Shown here in pieces: positions 7,656 to 15,336 of a DNA stretch of 20,468 nt. Origin of the DNA: Candidatus Firestoneibacteriota bacterium (GTDB lineage Bacteria > JACRDZ01). Where the stretch lies: the NCBI GenBank assembly GCA_016212735.1, contig JACRDZ010000082.1:1-20468 (forward strand), given 5' to 3'. The notes beneath the pieces are model-generated. The model was not told where the DNA came from. It saw nothing but the letters and a program-made list of their open reading frames with translations, and did not search any database. The number at the start of each line of letters is the position of its first letter. The stretch's first letter is position 1. Both the position numbers and the translations under genes were made by a program.

Positions 7656-8873
7656 TTGCAGGATACTGAAAAACAAAAAGTTTTTATTAAAAATGTAAAA
7701 GTCTATAAATATGATTCTTTAAAAACAGATTCAACTCTGGTATGGCAAGCTGATTCCAGCTCACAATTATTTTTGAAAGATGAAATACCTGCATTTCATC
7801 CCGGAGAACAGATTAGAGTTGAAGCTGAAATAGAAAATATTTCAGATTCAAATTATTCTCCGCAAAATTTTGTATTTCTGCATCATTCAATTGCAAAAAG
7901 AGATCTGATGGAGGAAGTTTCATCACGCATATATGCTAAGGAATATACTATCGGTGAAGGTCTGGGATTGCGTTTTGCAGCTGTCGATGTGCTTAATTCC
8001 GAGTGTCTGCAAGATCAATCTCAAGATAATTATAATAGTATGGCATGGGGCATCCCATATCGAGTATCACGTCTTAACGAGACGCAAGACAGCACTGAAA
8101 TCATGGCTTTACTTGGGGACAGCGAACATTTCCATCCACGAAATGGCATCAATGACGACAACATGCCGATATACAACATGCCGATATTAGAATTACAATC
8201 TCCAATTTGGTGGAGAAAATACAAAGAACCTACAGCAAATATTAATATTGTAATTGATAAAAAATTAGATTCAACTGTTCAAGCTACAGCAACTGTTGAT
8301 GTTACATGGAGTTTAAATGGTGAATTAATTATTCTTACCAAAGGAAATTCAACAAAGAAAAATCCAATTTATTGGACAAAAACAAAAAAAGAAATTAGTG
8401 AAGAAGCGATAAGACGTGCAGAATTTGTAAAAGTAAATAATATATGGCGAATGGTAAAGTTTAGTCCAATGGAAATCGGATTAAGTGACATCAGTAAAAA
8501 AAGTATAGTTATTCAAAAAATATCGGTTTTGAGAAATTATGACACTATCTGGAAGATCGTAAGCCCTGATCAATATCTTGAAAGAGAGTCAACACTCAAA
8601 TTGATTAAAGGGGAAAAAGTAAAAATTATCATAGAAGCGCAAAATGAAAATAATTTCCCTATTTTAGTTTATTTACATTATGGTGCGGGACAAAGACGTT
8701 TGCTTTTCAAAAATGAAGCGGGTGGTATTTATAGTCTTGAGGTTGATGTTGATACGATATCAGGACTGCATTCTTTAATTTTTGATGCTATCGAAACAAA
8801 TAGTATAAATGATAAAGATGCTCCATACAATGCAGCAATGTGGAAAATGCCATTAATGGTAACGATAAAATAA
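7656..8873 (+). CDS. modular protein with repeated NTF2-like/beta-sandwich units, probably 5'-truncated
   Basis: 405 residues from a TTG at 7656, but the same frame is open from 7527, has no ATG/GTG there, and still reads as coding: codons 7599-7655 give KFKKIEHGNWILTHVSLWNK. That segment aligns with FVKVNNIWRMVKFSPMEIGL (257-276), so domain sequence continues upstream of any usable start. Two modules are visible: the W-x-hydrophobic strand typical of NTF2/SnoaL-like domain ends, then a ~140-residue beta-sandwich ending MAWGIPYRV (129-137) and again MWKMPLMV (395-402). A full second NTF2-like region spans about 152-270. No signal peptide is present although the modules look exported. I read it as a deletion or fusion remnant after the barrel gene; a weak TGGA precedes the TTG. 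Confidence 0.6.
   Translation: MQDTEKQKVFIKNVKVYKYDSLKTDSTLVWQADSSSQLFLKDEIPAFHPGEQIRVEAEIENISDSNYSPQNFVFLHHSIAKRDLMEEVSSRIYAKEYTIGEGLGLRFAAVDVLNSECLQDQSQDNYNSMAWGIPYRVSRLNETQDSTEIMALLGDSEHFHPRNGINDDNMPIYNMPILELQSPIWWRKYKEPTANINIVIDKKLDSTVQATATVDVTWSLNGELIILTKGNSTKKNPIYWTKTKKEISEEAIRRAEFVKVNNIWRMVKFSPMEIGLSDISKKSIVIQKISVLRNYDTIWKIVSPDQYLERESTLKLIKGEKVKIIIEAQNENNFPILVYLHYGAGQRRLLFKNEAGGIYSLEVDVDTISGLHSLIFDAIETNSINDKDAPYNAAMWKMPLMVTIK
8158..8187 (+). repeat. 15-bp in-frame tandem duplication
   Basis: ACAACATGCCGATAT occurs twice head to tail (8158-8172, 8173-8187) without mismatch. It adds five residues, giving NMPIYNMPI in the modular protein. The identity suggests a recent slippage event. 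Confidence 0.9.
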
Positions 8874-8887
8874 TTAAGCGCAATCTG

Positions 8888-8914
8888 TTAGGGCAGGTTT
8901 TGCACCTGCCCTAA
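8888..8914. repeat. extragenic palindrome 1 (possible terminator)
   Basis: A perfect 11-bp inverted repeat, TTAGGGCAGGT / ACCTGCCCTAA, with loop TTTGC, 14 bases after the stop of the modular protein gene. The sequence is far more GC-rich than its surroundings. Downstream is A-rich rather than T-rich, so it may act as an mRNA-stabilising or weak terminator hairpin, or be a REP-like element. Confidence 0.75.
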
Positions 8915-8924
8915 ATAAATAAAA

Positions 8925-8945
8925 GGGCAACCGCAAGGGTTGCCC
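8925..8945. repeat. extragenic palindrome 2
   Basis: A perfect 8-bp stem GGGCAACC / GGTTGCCC around GCAAG, ending with CTACA. This form is a frequent dispersed GC-rich palindrome in uncultured bacterial genomes. It lies 10 bases from palindrome 1, and the two together separate the upstream operon from the cytochrome promoter. Confidence 0.7.
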
Positions 8946-8986
8946 CTACAGTATGCTGAATAGTTACAAATTTAAAACAGACAAAT

Positions 8987-9023
8987 ATATGCAATTTTTA
9001 CACTGATATGCAGTTTTTGCACT
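8987..9023. promoter_or_regulatory. two 18-bp direct repeats, candidate upstream activator sites
   Basis: ATATGCAATTTTTACACT (8987-9004) and ATATGCAGTTTTTGCACT (9006-9023) match at 16 of 18 positions with a 19-base period. Each holds a TGCA-N5-TRCA dyad (perfect TGCA...TGCA in copy 2). Their centres lie about 106 and 87 bases upstream of the predicted sigma-54 start, the normal distance for a paired enhancer. The motif differs from the TGTACC palindromes at 4887-4922, so another activator may bind here. Confidence 0.55.
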
Positions 9024-9075
9024 CACGCCATAAACCTCTGCCAAATCCATTAATGTTATCCGCATTATGAATGAA

Positions 9076-9091
9076 TGGCACTAATGTTGCA
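9076..9091 (+). promoter_or_regulatory. consensus sigma-54 promoter for the multiheme cytochrome
   Basis: TGGCACTAATGTTGCA matches TGGCAC-N5-TTGCW at every defined position, with GG (9077-9078) and GC (9089-9090) exactly 10 bases apart. The start is expected near 9102, giving a ~17-base leader carrying GGAGG (9106-9110), 8 bases before the ATG at 9119. Strong sequence evidence; activator unknown, with the NtrC-type regulator of this window one candidate. Confidence 0.8.
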
Positions 9092-9118
9092 ACATTTTAA
9101 TATCCGGAGGATACAATA

Positions 9119-10714
9119 ATGCATAAAAAAAAATCTTGTTTGGAAATTTGCATAATTATTTTTTTAATTTTATTATCCTCGAGTTTAGTTTTTGCTATTC
9201 AAGCTCAAGAAAATACTACTCCTGAAAAAAATAAAAAGACCGTTAAATCGGATGCTAAAGCTCTTGAAAAATTCACCAAACAGCGCGCTGAAATAAAAGC
9301 TAATCCACACCTTGATCTTGATTGCACGGAATGTCATGCAAAAACTCCCAAAAGAGGAGTTGATACTGTGAAAACCGTAACTTTTATAGAAAATGATTTT
9401 AATTCTTTATGCACCAAATGTCATTCTTCCGAAAGCAATATTCATCCTGTAGGCGTAAAACCTCCTTTTCCTGTACCTGAATATTTACCACTAAGCAAGG
9501 ATGGGAAAAATAATTGCGTCACTTGTCATGATCCGCATGCTAAAGATACAGCCAATGCCTTATTAAGAGGTTTCGATGATGGTCGTTATGTCATGAGAAC
9601 AGATTTATGCTATGATTGCCATAAAACCGGCTTTGCACAAAACAATCCTCACCTTACTCAAACAGGTAAACGTAAATGCTTATTTTGCCACTCTGTTGAG
9701 CCTGAGCTTTCTGATACGGAAAAAACCGTTGCTTTTAAGGTTGCAATTTTTACTTTATGTGATTTTTGTCATAATGTTGTTAAAAAAAATCACCCTATGA
9801 ATGTTGATGAAACTGTTTCTCCTCCAGAAGAGCTGCCGCGTGATGCAGATGGCAATATTACATGCGCAACATGCCATAATCCTCATGGGACATCAGATAC
9901 TGTGCATTATTTAAGAAAAGAATATGTGCTTTCACTTGAAGAAGAAAAATATATCAATCCTCATTTTTCCAAAACACATTGCACATCATGTCATTTGACC
10001 ACTCCGACAGATAGTGATTCAAAAGAAGATCTTAAGAAAAATTTTAAATATAAAGGTAATTTTATCGCTCTATGCAATAGCTGCCATGGTGCAAGCGCAA
10101 ATATTCATCCTGTGGATATAATACCTCCTTCTACAATGAAAGTCCCCGCTGATTTGCCTCTAAATGATGAAGGTAAGGTAACATGTATCACATGTCATGA
10201 TGTTGGATTTAATAATAGAGGGATTAAATATTTAATTCGCGGTGGAGATAAATTTTCGGAAATAAATGAATTATGTTTTAGATGTCATAACAAAGAAGAT
10301 TTTAAAAAACGCAATCCGCACGTAAAAATAAAAGAAGAACGCAAATGCATGTTCTGCCATATTGTCCCTCCTATAGAAGGTGAAGATACAGCTGAAACAG
10401 TTAAAATCAAAGGTTCAATTCGCCTATTATGCATACGTTGCCATTCGGATAGACCACATCCCGGTAACTTCAAGCATTGGATAAGGCCATCTATGGTTAT
10501 TCCAAAGCAATTTCCCTTAGATGATGGCAGTATAGCTTGCTCAACATGCCACGATCCTCATATGGGAGCTCTTGAAATGCAAAGGAAAAAGAAAAAAGCT
10601 GATACAATAGACGAAGCAAGCTTAAAGCTAAAAGAGAAGAATGAAAAAGAGCCTTCAATGACAAAAGGATTGCGTTCAGGATTTGCTTGCAAGATGTGTC
10701 ATATACATTTATAA
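9119..10714 (+). CDS. exported 15-heme c-type cytochrome
   Basis: 531 residues with signal peptide 1-26 (ends LVFA), so heme is attached in the periplasm. There are fifteen CxxCH motifs; first Cys at 69, 98, 133, 164, 187, 214, 249, 288, 319, 356, 386, 410, 438, 474 and 524. They form four modules A-B-C-D: NPH before A, IHP or HP after B, CxTCH(D/N)PH at C in three of four, LCxxCH at D. Module 2 lacks its D heme (residues ~268-280), hence 15 and not 16. The extra conserved His residues are candidate distal ligands. It resembles doubled-CXXCH electron-transfer cytochromes; no enzymatic partner, quinol-oxidising subunit or cytochrome maturation gene is in view. A Lys/Glu-rich linker (489-515) precedes the last heme. 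Driven by the sigma-54 promoter at 9076; stops 9 bases from the convergent giant gene. Confidence 0.93.
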   Translation: MHKKKSCLEICIIIFLILLSSSLVFAIQAQENTTPEKNKKTVKSDAKALEKFTKQRAEIKANPHLDLDCTECHAKTPKRGVDTVKTVTFIENDFNSLCTKCHSSESNIHPVGVKPPFPVPEYLPLSKDGKNNCVTCHDPHAKDTANALLRGFDDGRYVMRTDLCYDCHKTGFAQNNPHLTQTGKRKCLFCHSVEPELSDTEKTVAFKVAIFTLCDFCHNVVKKNHPMNVDETVSPPEELPRDADGNITCATCHNPHGTSDTVHYLRKEYVLSLEEEKYINPHFSKTHCTSCHLTTPTDSDSKEDLKKNFKYKGNFIALCNSCHGASANIHPVDIIPPSTMKVPADLPLNDEGKVTCITCHDVGFNNRGIKYLIRGGDKFSEINELCFRCHNKEDFKKRNPHVKIKEERKCMFCHIVPPIEGEDTAETVKIKGSIRLLCIRCHSDRPHPGNFKHWIRPSMVIPKQFPLDDGSIACSTCHDPHMGALEMQRKKKKADTIDEASLKLKEKNEKEPSMTKGLRSGFACKMCHIHL

Positions 10715-10729
10715 ATAAAATTTTTATTT
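10713..10729. terminator. AT-only hairpin between convergent stops
   Basis: AAATAAA / TTTATTT with a 3-base loop spans the 9-base gap and both stop codons of the convergent genes. The stem has no G-C pair, so terminator activity is doubtful; it is the only structure in the junction. Confidence 0.2.
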
Positions 10730-13700
10730 CGATCCGCTTGGTTGAATATCATAGCTATCCAAATCTTCGCTTAGAGGGATTTGCGCTGTTCCATCTTTAT
10801 TCATTTTAAATATTTTAGGAGCGCCTTTTCTGTTTGAAACAAAAAATATATAATTACCATCCTGTGACCAGGTTGGATTATAATCATAAGAGCTGTTTTT
10901 CGTTAGGTTTTTAGCATTAGAACCATCATTTTCCATAATATACACTTCTTCATTCCCATCTCTGTTTGATGTAAAAATAATTTTTGACCCATCAGGAGAA
11001 TAGCCAGGCTCATGATCATCACTTTTACATTTAGTTAAATTTTTTATTGTTCCTCCGCCAATATCAATCTCATATATTTCAAGATTAACATCACGATCCG
11101 TTGAGAAAACAATTTTTTCTCCACCCGGAGAAAAATTAGATTCAAAATCACGCGATGGATGATTGGTAATATTCATCGGATCACTCCCATCGGAATTCAT
11201 TATATAAATTTCCATATTTTTATCTCTATCGGAAGAAAAAGAAAGCCTGGAGCCATCAGGTGCCCATGATGGCTCAAAATCATAGCCACCATGATTAGTT
11301 AAATTCAATTGATTTGTACCATCGCTATCCATAACAAAAATCTCATAATTGCCATTAAATAGCGTATGATATGCAATTCTTTTATTATCATGTGACCATG
11401 CTGGTTTATAATCATTTTCTCCATTATAAGTGAGCCTTTTTAGCTCAGAACCATCTTCATTCATGGAAAAGATCTCGTAATTTGTCGAAGCCAGATCACC
11501 TGTTTTTTTTCTTGAACAAAATAAAATTTTTGGATTTTCAAGTTTTAATTTTGATAAATCTTCGCCTTTCATTATTTTATCAAGCTCATTAAGTATTAGC
11601 TGCACGGTTTTTTTCACCCTAATATCTTTGTTGGTTTCATAAGCTTGAGTACAAATAGTTATCCAATTCTGAAAGTTTATTTTTTTCTGTGCATATATTC
11701 TTCTTATGCTTAATATTGCTTTATCTTTATATAGACCGCGTACAACACCTTTACTATCAACAAATTTATCATCAAAATAATTTTCCATAACTTTCAAATA
11801 ATATTGCAATGATCTATCATAATCTTCATATTGCGCATCATAAATTCTTGCTATATTTATAAATGCTAAAGCCATAGTGCCTATATAATCCTCCCCTAAC
11901 ATTATCGTGCCTCTGGAATAATTTTCCTGCGCTTTAAGATATGTGTTTATCGCCTGATCATATTTTTTATTTTTTTCATAACACTCTGCTATACGCATAT
12001 TTATATAAGGAACCAATGGATATCCGAATTCATTTTTCATATCGGGATAATCCAATAATATCTTTTTATAATATTCTATAGCTTCATCATGTTTACCTTC
12101 CTTAAACATATGTTCCACAAGCCTAATATGGATGTAGGCAACCAAAGAAAACTTTTTCTGCTCATCATAATCACTAGCATTATCTTCAATTAACATCTTC
12201 CAGAGAGCCAAAGATTGTTCATGTTTTTTTCTTAATTCTTCAATTTGCGCCATTTTAAACAATGCTGCCATATGAGACATTAATGAAAAATGAGCAGGCT
12301 CAATAAAGACCATTGTTTTCTGATTTGGATAATTTTCAATTAACTGTTGATAAATTTGCCATGCATGTGCATAAGAACCTTGATAAATGAGATTTTCAGC
12401 TTGATTGAAATATTCTTGAATAGAAATAGAATTAATATCAAAAATTTCAAATTTTCTTTCATTATTTTTATCTCTTATAAAAAAGGCAATGTTGCGCCCA
12501 TCCTTTGACCATGAAGGCGGATATACTTCCGAACTAAAATTGGTTATTTGAATAATTATATTTCCCAAAGCGCCTGATATATCATCATTGTTAATAAGCC
12601 ATATATTTTTTTTATTATCCTTGCGATCACTAATAAAAACAATTTTTTTACCATCAGGGGAAGGCATAGGATATGAATCATTATAATTACCTGAAGTTAC
12701 AGCTTTCACTCTGCCTGCTTTATCAATCGTGCAAATATTAGAAAATTTTTTATCAATTGATAATTTTTCATAAACTATTGTTGTGTCATTTATCCATTCA
12801 GGATTAATTTCATCCGAATCAGTTTGAGTAATTTGAGTCATCCCTGTGCCATCAGGATTTATTGTAAAAATATCTTTATCTTTTAATCTGGAAGATACAA
12901 ATGCTATTTTTGATCCGTCAGGGCTAAAACGAGCATGCTCTTCATCAGCCGGTTCATAAGTTAAGCGGAATTTATTCGCTCCGCTTGTATCCATTATCCA
13001 CAAATCCAAATTCCCTGTACCATTAGAACTGTAAACAACCTTACTTGTGCTTGAAGATACTTGCGGATAGAGCTCATCTCCTTCTTCCTGCGTAAGTTTT
13101 GTCAAATATTTTTTTTCCATTTCTTCAGGTGTAGAATTCTTCAAATCTTCTAAAGTAACATTTGCAGGTGCGATACATTCCCCGCTTTCTATCGCATCAT
13201 AATAATAAATATCTAATTTTCTTAAATCCATTTTATATAAATTGTAACTTCCGTCTCTGTCGGAAGTAAATATAATTCCTGTTGAATCACAGAACCACTG
13301 TGGGTGTTTATCATCATAAGTAGATTTGATTAACTTAATAATTTTAATAGTTGTATCAAATTTTTCAGCTCTGTATAAATTATTATCATTTTTAATTGAA
13401 TAATCAGAATATAAAAAGAATTTTCCATCAGGAGAAAAAGTTGGAGCATCTAAAAAATCCTGAATATCTATATTGTCTTCAATCTTAATTTCTTCTTTCG
13501 AAATATCATCTTCCTTTTCTTTACTAAAACATAATAATTTATTTTCATGTGAAAAATAATAAAATGATTCTGAATTGTAATCATAATATAAAAGATAATC
13601 AGGATAATAATCAATAACATATTGAAAAATTATATCTCCGAATAGAGTGTCCAATCCATATATATATCCCTGGTCTGAAGCAAGAAAAATCATATCATCA

Positions 13701-14725
13701 AAAAGAATTGGTCTTTTTATTATTCTTTCGGCAATCTTATATCGCCAGTTGACGCTGCCATCACTAATATTCAGAGAAATCAATTCACCATGTTCAGTAG
13801 CTAAAAAAATTTTTTCATTTACTGTAGGGGGATTAACTAAAAAAAACTTTCCTAAATTCAATTTCCATATTAAGTTGCCATCAGCAGGATTAACAGAATA
13901 TAAATTTCCATCAAGAGAAGGAACAAAAAGAACATTATCAATCAAAACCATTTCTGTATATAAACCAGGCCACTCTACGCTAAACTTCCACTTTTCTTTA
14001 CCATTAGCAGGATCCATTGCATATATATTTTTATCATTATCAGCAAAAATTATTGATGCATTTCTTTTATCAATAACAGGTGAAAAATAAGTCCCAGCCC
14101 AACCTGTATTTTTTTTCCAGAGCTCCTTGCCATCACGCATATCCAATGCATATATATGCCCATCCAAAGAACCAATAAAAACTATATTATCATAAATTAC
14201 AGGGGTATTGCTTATGACATCTTTAGTCTTAAACTTCCACAATTGTTTTCCGCTTCCGGACATAAATGCATAGAGAGCTCCATCCCATGATCCTATATAT
14301 AACCTTCCTTGATAAAATAAAGGATTTGTTAATATGGCTTTTTTATTGGCATTTTTCCATTTTTCATGGCCATCTGAAGCTCCAAGCGCATATATTTGTC
14401 CTTCATTATTTCCAAAAAATAATATTTCATCGGCAATTATCGGTGCGGATTTTATTTTGCTCTTGCATGAAGATTTCCAATCTCTAGTACCATCTTCTTT
14501 ATAAATTGCTTCTATTACTGAGTTGTCCTTATCTTCCGAAAAAACATAGATCATACTATTTTTATTATCTGTTGATGATATTATAGAAGTAACTTTTTTA
14601 TCATAATTTTTTTCCCAATTTAGTATAAATGTTTTTTGTCTTTCAGAATACTCCACACCATAAATATTATTTGAAATAATCAATAATAACGTGAATATAT
14701 TAATATAAAATTTTATTTTTCTCAT
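10724..14725 (-). CDS. giant exported PQQ-propeller/TolB-propeller/TPR/TolB-propeller protein
   Basis: 1333 residues; signal peptide about 1-23. Four regions follow. 35-400: PQQ/pyrrolo-quinoline-type beta-propeller repeats, each with a YALD..DG...W kernel (e.g. IYALDMRDGKELWK at 191-204). 425-765: PD40/TolB-like propeller with SPDG..I.F.SDR..DGT motifs. 770-1050: TPR helices (EAIEYYKKIL, QAINTYLKA, RSLQYYLKV). 1065-1325: second PD40 propeller of six very regular repeats (EPSWAPDG..., EIYIMNSDGS..NLTNH). In PQQ-like proteins of BamB type the propeller is a binding scaffold rather than an enzyme, and no quinoprotein catalytic set is evident. TolB-type propellers and TPRs bind proteins or carbohydrate, so an envelope scaffold is likely; function unknown. 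AAGGGA 5 bases before the ATG supports the start. Confidence 0.85.
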   Translation of the reverse strand: MRKIKFYINIFTLLLIISNNIYGVEYSERQKTFILNWEKNYDKKVTSIISSTDNKNSMIYVFSEDKDNSVIEAIYKEDGTRDWKSSCKSKIKSAPIIADEILFFGNNEGQIYALGASDGHEKWKNANKKAILTNPLFYQGRLYIGSWDGALYAFMSGSGKQLWKFKTKDVISNTPVIYDNIVFIGSLDGHIYALDMRDGKELWKKNTGWAGTYFSPVIDKRNASIIFADNDKNIYAMDPANGKEKWKFSVEWPGLYTEMVLIDNVLFVPSLDGNLYSVNPADGNLIWKLNLGKFFLVNPPTVNEKIFLATEHGELISLNISDGSVNWRYKIAERIIKRPILFDDMIFLASDQGYIYGLDTLFGDIIFQYVIDYYPDYLLYYDYNSESFYYFSHENKLLCFSKEKEDDISKEEIKIEDNIDIQDFLDAPTFSPDGKFFLYSDYSIKNDNNLYRAEKFDTTIKIIKLIKSTYDDKHPQWFCDSTGIIFTSDRDGSYNLYKMDLRKLDIYYYDAIESGECIAPANVTLEDLKNSTPEEMEKKYLTKLTQEEGDELYPQVSSSTSKVVYSSNGTGNLDLWIMDTSGANKFRLTYEPADEEHARFSPDGSKIAFVSSRLKDKDIFTINPDGTGMTQITQTDSDEINPEWINDTTIVYEKLSIDKKFSNICTIDKAGRVKAVTSGNYNDSYPMPSPDGKKIVFISDRKDNKKNIWLINNDDISGALGNIIIQITNFSSEVYPPSWSKDGRNIAFFIRDKNNERKFEIFDINSISIQEYFNQAENLIYQGSYAHAWQIYQQLIENYPNQKTMVFIEPAHFSLMSHMAALFKMAQIEELRKKHEQSLALWKMLIEDNASDYDEQKKFSLVAYIHIRLVEHMFKEGKHDEAIEYYKKILLDYPDMKNEFGYPLVPYINMRIAECYEKNKKYDQAINTYLKAQENYSRGTIMLGEDYIGTMALAFINIARIYDAQYEDYDRSLQYYLKVMENYFDDKFVDSKGVVRGLYKDKAILSIRRIYAQKKINFQNWITICTQAYETNKDIRVKKTVQLILNELDKIMKGEDLSKLKLENPKILFCSRKKTGDLASTNYEIFSMNEDGSELKRLTYNGENDYKPAWSHDNKRIAYHTLFNGNYEIFVMDSDGTNQLNLTNHGGYDFEPSWAPDGSRLSFSSDRDKNMEIYIMNSDGSDPMNITNHPSRDFESNFSPGGEKIVFSTDRDVNLEIYEIDIGGGTIKNLTKCKSDDHEPGYSPDGSKIIFTSNRDGNEEVYIMENDGSNAKNLTKNSSYDYNPTWSQDGNYIFFVSNRKGAPKIFKMNKDGTAQIPLSEDLDSYDIQPSGSK

Positions 14726-14833
14726 ACAATCCCTTAATATTTTTACTCAATTACAACTTGACTTTATTAATAATTAGTGTTAATATGTAACAATAATTTA
14801 TTTATAAAATAGTAAATAATTTTTGTTTTAAAA

Positions 14834-14863
14834 ATAATAACATTATGAAATCAACATTGTCAA
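14834..14863 (-). promoter_or_regulatory. promoter for the giant propeller gene
   Basis: On the minus strand TTGACA (14863-14858), 18-base spacer, TATTAT (14839-14834). The start would be near 14827, with a leader of about 100 bases. The -35 overlaps that of the divergent promoter serving the XRE gene. Predicted. Confidence 0.45.
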
Positions 14864-14886
14864 TCTTATAAATTTATTATTATTAT
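14857..14886 (+). promoter_or_regulatory. promoter for the XRE regulator
   Basis: TTGTCA (14857-14862), 18-base spacer, TATTAT (14881-14886). The start would be near 14893, about 49 bases before the ATG. It mirrors the minus-strand promoter around the shared ATTGTCAAT. A weaker alternative is TTGACT (14758-14763), 17 bases, TAATAT (14781-14786). Predicted. Confidence 0.45.
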
Positions 14887-14941
14887 GTGCATTGCCAGTA
14901 TATATTATTTACTACATTTTTTAACGAAAGGAGAATTTTTT

Positions 14942-15316
14942 ATGGCAGGGATCGAAGAAAAAATTGGGAAAAACATCTATAATATCAGGAAAGCAAAAGG
15001 TTTAACTCAAAATGATGTTGCTGAAGTTGCAGAATTATCAAATGATTACATCTCATTAATCGAGAGGGCAAAAAGGCATCCATCAATACATATTTTAAAT
15101 AGAATATCAAAAGGTTTGGGTGTTCAATTATCTGACTTAATAAATGTTGGAGAACATGAATTTAATGATATGGAAGATGAAAAAGTAAAAAGCATCGGAA
15201 GAGTTACTGCTTATCTGAAAGATATGGAAATGGATGAAATTGAAGCTGTACATGAAATAACACAAAGAATTTATAATATTAAACACGGCAACAGAAAGAA
15301 AAGAACAAAGAAATAA
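14942..15316 (+). CDS. XRE/Cro-CI-family helix-turn-helix regulator
   Basis: 124 residues. Residues 8-64 are an HTH_3 domain: IGKNIYNIRKAKGLTQNDVA, then LSNDYISLIERAKRHPS, then ILNRISKGLGVQLSDLI. A ~55-residue charged C-terminal tail follows, ending in a basic KHGNRKKRTKK. The frame is open further up to an ATG at 14885, but AAAGGAGA (14927-14934) lies 8-9 bases before 14942, which fixes the start there. The gene is divergent from the 1333-residue protein with overlapping predicted promoters, so autoregulation and control of that gene are plausible. No toxin gene is adjacent, so it is not an obvious antitoxin. Confidence 0.88.
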   Translation: MAGIEEKIGKNIYNIRKAKGLTQNDVAEVAELSNDYISLIERAKRHPSIHILNRISKGLGVQLSDLINVGEHEFNDMEDEKVKSIGRVTAYLKDMEMDEIEAVHEITQRIYNIKHGNRKKRTKK

Positions 15317-15336
15317 TTTCAAATAATAAATCAAAC

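Noticed and set aside
8888..8945. CRISPR or tandem repeat array
   Set aside because: The two palindromes differ in sequence and there are no regularly spaced copies or cas genes in the window.
13647..14090. Open frame on the plus strand inside the giant propeller gene
   Set aside because: It is antisense to clear PQQ-type repeats, with no ribosome site or recognisable product; same for other antisense frames over the cytochrome, TPR and kinase genes.
14885..14941. Upstream ATG start for the XRE gene (19 extra residues)
   Set aside because: It lies at the predicted promoter, has no ribosome site, and AAAGGAGA is well placed before the ATG at 14942.
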